DNA of 10,329 bases from Candidatus Cloacimonadota bacterium (lineage in GTDB: Bacteria > Cloacimonadota > Cloacimonadia > Cloacimonadales > TCS61), in NCBI GenBank assembly GCA_030628755.1, contig DAOVQH010000064.1, positions 1 to 10,329 of the forward strand, read 5' to 3'. The notes beneath the pieces are model-generated. The model did not search any database. It was not told the origin of the DNA and saw only the letters and a list, made by a program, of their open reading frames with translations. The translations under genes and the position numbers were made by a program. Positions 8,486 to 10,329 of this stretch are shown piece by piece. The first letter of the stretch is position 1. Every line of letters begins with the position of its first letter.

Positions 8486-8495
8486 GATTTCGCTC

Positions 8496-9197
8496 CTACT
8501 TCTTTGCTTCCAGAGTACATGATGTCACATCCAGTTTTATGCCGGGACCCATGGTTGAAGTAACAGCGATACTTTTAATGTAAATACCTTTGAGAGCTGC
8601 TGGTCTTTCACGTAAAACAGCAGATATTATCGCAACAATGTTCTCTTTGAGTTTTTTAGCTTCAAAACTTACTTTGCCAGCAATGATATGCAGGTTAGAA
8701 AATTTATCAATTCGGTAAGTTATCTTTCCACCTTTAGAATCATCTACTGCTTTTTTGATATCCATTGTAACGGTTCCGACTTTCGGGTTAGGCATAAGAC
8801 CACGAGGACCGAGGATACGCCCTAAACGTCCGATTTTACTCATTAAGTTTGGAGTTGATATTGCAACATCAAAATCAGTCCACCCGGAATTAATCTTTTC
8901 AATGTATTCATCTACTCCAATGAAATCTGCACCAGCTTCTTTAGCTTCATCAGCTTTATTTCCATCTGCGAAAACAAGGACTTTAACCGATTTACCACTA
9001 CCATGTGGTAAGATTAAAGAGTTCCTGATTTGTTGATCAGCTTTCCGAGGGTCGACACCTAAATTCATATGAATTTCGACTGTTTCGTCAAACTTAGTTT
9101 TAGGAAATTCTTTCAGAATCTTAACTGCTTCGTCGAGTTCATATCTTTTTTCTTTGTCGATCATCTCATGAGCTTTTTTGTACCTTTTACTAGCCAT
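8496..9197 (-). CDS. rplA: 50S ribosomal protein L1
   Basis: L1 forms the mobile stalk that handles deacylated tRNA at the ribosomal E site, and in many bacteria it represses its own mRNA. The protein has 233 residues against 234 in E. coli. It begins with ASKRYKKAHEMID, followed by the FDETVEIHMNLGVDPRKADQ strand region (about 37-56). The Gly/Pro-rich RLGRILGPRGLMPNPKVGTV (about 124-143) is the L1 signature. It ends with STMGPGIKLDVTS, typical of the C-terminal rRNA-binding domain. The ATG is preceded by AGGAG with 5-nt spacing. A second SD-like AGGAG farther up the 50-nt rplK-rplA gap has no start codon to serve. Its stop codon overlaps the rplJ SD. The protein looks ordinary, with nothing missing. 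Confidence 0.98.
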   Translation of the reverse strand: MASKRYKKAHEMIDKEKRYELDEAVKILKEFPKTKFDETVEIHMNLGVDPRKADQQIRNSLILPHGSGKSVKVLVFADGNKADEAKEAGADFIGVDEYIEKINSGWTDFDVAISTPNLMSKIGRLGRILGPRGLMPNPKVGTVTMDIKKAVDDSKGGKITYRIDKFSNLHIIAGKVSFEAKKLKENIVAIISAVLRERPAALKGIYIKSIAVTSTMGPGIKLDVTSCTLEAKK

Positions 9198-9247
9198 TTA
9201 TACTCCTTATTGATAATCTCCTGCTTTCGATATGGTTGTGTTGTATG

Positions 9248-9679
9248 TTATTCTTCTACAACAACTCCCATATTTCTTGCAGTACCTTCTATCATACGCA
9301 TAGCAGCATCAATGCTGTATGCGTTTAAATCTTTCATTTTTATTTCTGCGATTTTTCTAATCTGTTTTTTTGTTATTGAGCCAACCTTTTCACGGTTTGG
9401 TTCTCCGGAACCTTTAGCCAGTCCTGCCTCTTTTTTTATAAGAACAGCAGCAGGGGGTGTTTTAATTTCAAAAGTATATGATTTATTTTTTTGCACATAA
9501 ATAACCACAGGAAATATCATTCCCGGAGAATCTTTCGTTTTTTCATTAAAGTTTTTACAGAATTCTCCAATATTAATTCCTGCCTGTCCAAGAGCAGGAC
9601 CAACTGGGGGAGCTGGGGTTGCCTGACCTGCAGGAAGTTGAAGTTTAACAATATGCTCAAAATCTTTAGGTTTTGCCAT
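9248..9679 (-). CDS. rplK: 50S ribosomal protein L11
   Basis: L11 binds the GTPase-associated region of 23S rRNA, takes part in factor-dependent GTP hydrolysis and the stringent response, and is the thiostrepton target together with that rRNA. The protein has 143 residues (E. coli has 142). The N-terminal domain contains the Pro-rich segment PAPPVGPALGQAGINIGEFC (22-41), the family hallmark and thiostrepton-facing surface. The C-terminal rRNA-binding domain contains KTPPAAVLIKKEAG, then GSITKKQIRKIAEIK, and ends in the typical GTARNMGVVVEE. A GTG two codons upstream is also in frame, but it overlaps the SD GAGG. The ATG at 9679 sits 5 nt after the GAGG and gives the canonical MAKP start. It lies only 8 nt after nusG, so no room exists for a separate L1-binding operator. 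Confidence 0.98.
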   Translation of the reverse strand: MAKPKDFEHIVKLQLPAGQATPAPPVGPALGQAGINIGEFCKNFNEKTKDSPGMIFPVVIYVQKNKSYTFEIKTPPAAVLIKKEAGLAKGSGEPNREKVGSITKKQIRKIAEIKMKDLNAYSIDAAMRMIEGTARNMGVVVEE

Positions 9680-9687
9680 TTTCACCT

Positions 9688-10212
9688 CTATTTATAAAAT
9701 TCAACCTGGTCAGATTTAACTTCAACAGGTGTTATTCTTCCAAAAACTGTTACTTTTACAGTCAGTTTCTGTTTATCTTCGCTAATTTTATCAATAATCC
9801 CATCGAAATCGCTGAAAGGACCGGATGTAATTTTTATCATGTCGCCTGGGATATAATTGTATTCTTCTGCTTCGGCTTTATCACGGTCGGTTATTCCAAG
9901 TAATCGATTAACCTCAATTTCGGTTAGGGGTTGAGGTTTTTTCCCACTTCCTAAGAAATGAGTAACTCCTGGAAGACCAACTATGAAAGTATAAATTTCG
10001 GGTGTTAGTTCTGCTTCCAAGATAATATAACTATTGAATAGTTTCTTCTCGCGTTCAACTTTCTTCCCATTTCTTATATGAAAGGTTTTCTGGGTAGGAA
10101 TCAGAATCTGACCAATTTTATCTTCAATATCTGTTCTCTGTATTCCTTTTGTTATCGCTTCTTTTATTTTGAATTCGTGGGCAGCATAAGTGTGAACAAC
10201 ATACCATTTCAT
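9688..10212 (-). CDS. nusG: Transcription termination/antitermination factor NusG
   Basis: NusG binds the beta' clamp helices of RNA polymerase, modulates pausing, and links to Rho or to ribosomal protein S10. It has 174 residues counted from the ATG at 10212. The N-terminal NGN domain covers about 1-105 (MKWYVVHTYAAHEFKIKEAI, then PGVTHFLGSGKKPQPL). The C-terminal KOW domain covers about 120-172 (PGDMIKITSGPFSDFDGIID, then FGRITPVEV). A TTG one codon upstream is an alternative start, but MKWYVVHTY is the family start. The likely SD, AAAGGG, lies inside the last codons of secE, and the gap is 4 nt, so translation is probably coupled. The usual LFPGY motif of the NGN domain reads LFNSY (58-62) here, which is unusual. 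The domain is otherwise intact and in the standard locus. Confidence 0.97.
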   Translation of the reverse strand: MKWYVVHTYAAHEFKIKEAITKGIQRTDIEDKIGQILIPTQKTFHIRNGKKVEREKKLFNSYIILEAELTPEIYTFIVGLPGVTHFLGSGKKPQPLTEIEVNRLLGITDRDKAEAEEYNYIPGDMIKITSGPFSDFDGIIDKISEDKQKLTVKVTVFGRITPVEVKSDQVEFYK

Positions 10213-10216
10213 CAAA

Positions 10217-10329
10217 TTACCCTTTAAATAGTACCTTTCTTATAATAAATCCAAAACCCGTATCAACTAAAGACAAGAAAATAGCTACGATTGTTGACAT
10301 TATGATAACTACAGTTGTACCTTCTTTTA
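10217..10329 (-). CDS. secE: Preprotein translocase subunit SecE (C-terminal 36 codons, truncated by window edge)
   Basis: Only the last 36 codons are present and the gene enters from the high-coordinate edge. The visible residues start KEGTTVVIIMSTIVAIFLSL and end IRKVLFKG before TAA. They fit the conserved SecE end: a short amphipathic lead-in, then one transmembrane helix rich in Ile, Val, Leu and Phe, then a basic cytosolic tail. SecE clamps the SecY channel in the inner membrane. The position directly before nusG is the standard bacterial arrangement and strengthens the call, which rests on a short fragment. The usual tryptophan/arginine-rich stretch before the helix lies outside the window. 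Confidence 0.9.
   Translation of the reverse strand, partial: KEGTTVVIIMSTIVAIFLSLVDTGFGFIIRKVLFKG

Noticed and set aside
1..10329. Mobile elements, CRISPR arrays, prophage or defence genes
   Set aside because: The window is filled by essential housekeeping genes in conserved order with no interruptions. I saw no direct-repeat arrays, transposase motifs or foreign-looking segments.

Overview
This window is one continuous minus-strand operon for ribosomal proteins and RNA polymerase: the bacterial secE-nusG-rplKAJL-rpoBC cluster. Reading in the direction of transcription, from high to low coordinates, it holds the last 36 codons of secE, then complete nusG, rplK (L11), rplA (L1), rplJ (L10), rplL (L7/L12) and rpoB (beta). 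It ends with the first 1206 codons of rpoC (beta'), which run off the low-coordinate edge. No plus-strand gene, mobile element, tRNA, rRNA or CRISPR array is visible. No gene-free stretch exceeds about 117 bases.

The source is a bacterium with AT-rich DNA. RpoB and RpoC match the large-insert type, with the insert in the beta flap region and the SI3 insert in the beta' trigger loop. In RpoC the stretch before the bridge helix carries a small extra loop (DKPSRSLAEGTAEVIETPI), and the trigger loop reads LTLRTFHIGG. Both recall the Bacteroidetes/Chlorobi (FCB) side of the tree. A less-studied FCB-type lineage, such as the Cloacimonadota, would fit, but this is inferred from remembered motifs and not from any search.

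The genes are packed tightly. The gaps are 4 nt (secE-nusG), 8 (nusG-rplK), 50 (rplK-rplA), 10 (rplA-rplJ), 22 (rplJ-rplL), 117 (rplL-rpoB) and 13 (rpoB-rpoC). Every complete gene and rpoC has a purine-rich Shine-Dalgarno (SD) sequence at plausible spacing, though that of nusG is weak. The only substantial intergenic region, rplL-rpoB, contains a strong hairpin with a poor U-tract. This is the usual place where RNA polymerase subunit synthesis is set below that of the ribosomal proteins. rpoB starts with TTG and rpoC with GTG, and in-frame stops just upstream show these starts are real.

Functionally, SecE is a translocon subunit, NusG couples RNA polymerase to elongation, termination and translation, L11/L1/L10/L12 build the ribosomal GTPase-associated centre and the L1 stalk, and beta/beta' form the catalytic core of transcription. 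I see no novel system here. The points worth a second look are small: the non-ATG starts, the missing room for the classic L10 leader, a natural Asp-to-Glu change in the rifampicin pocket, an altered FPGY motif in NusG and the rplL-rpoB hairpin.
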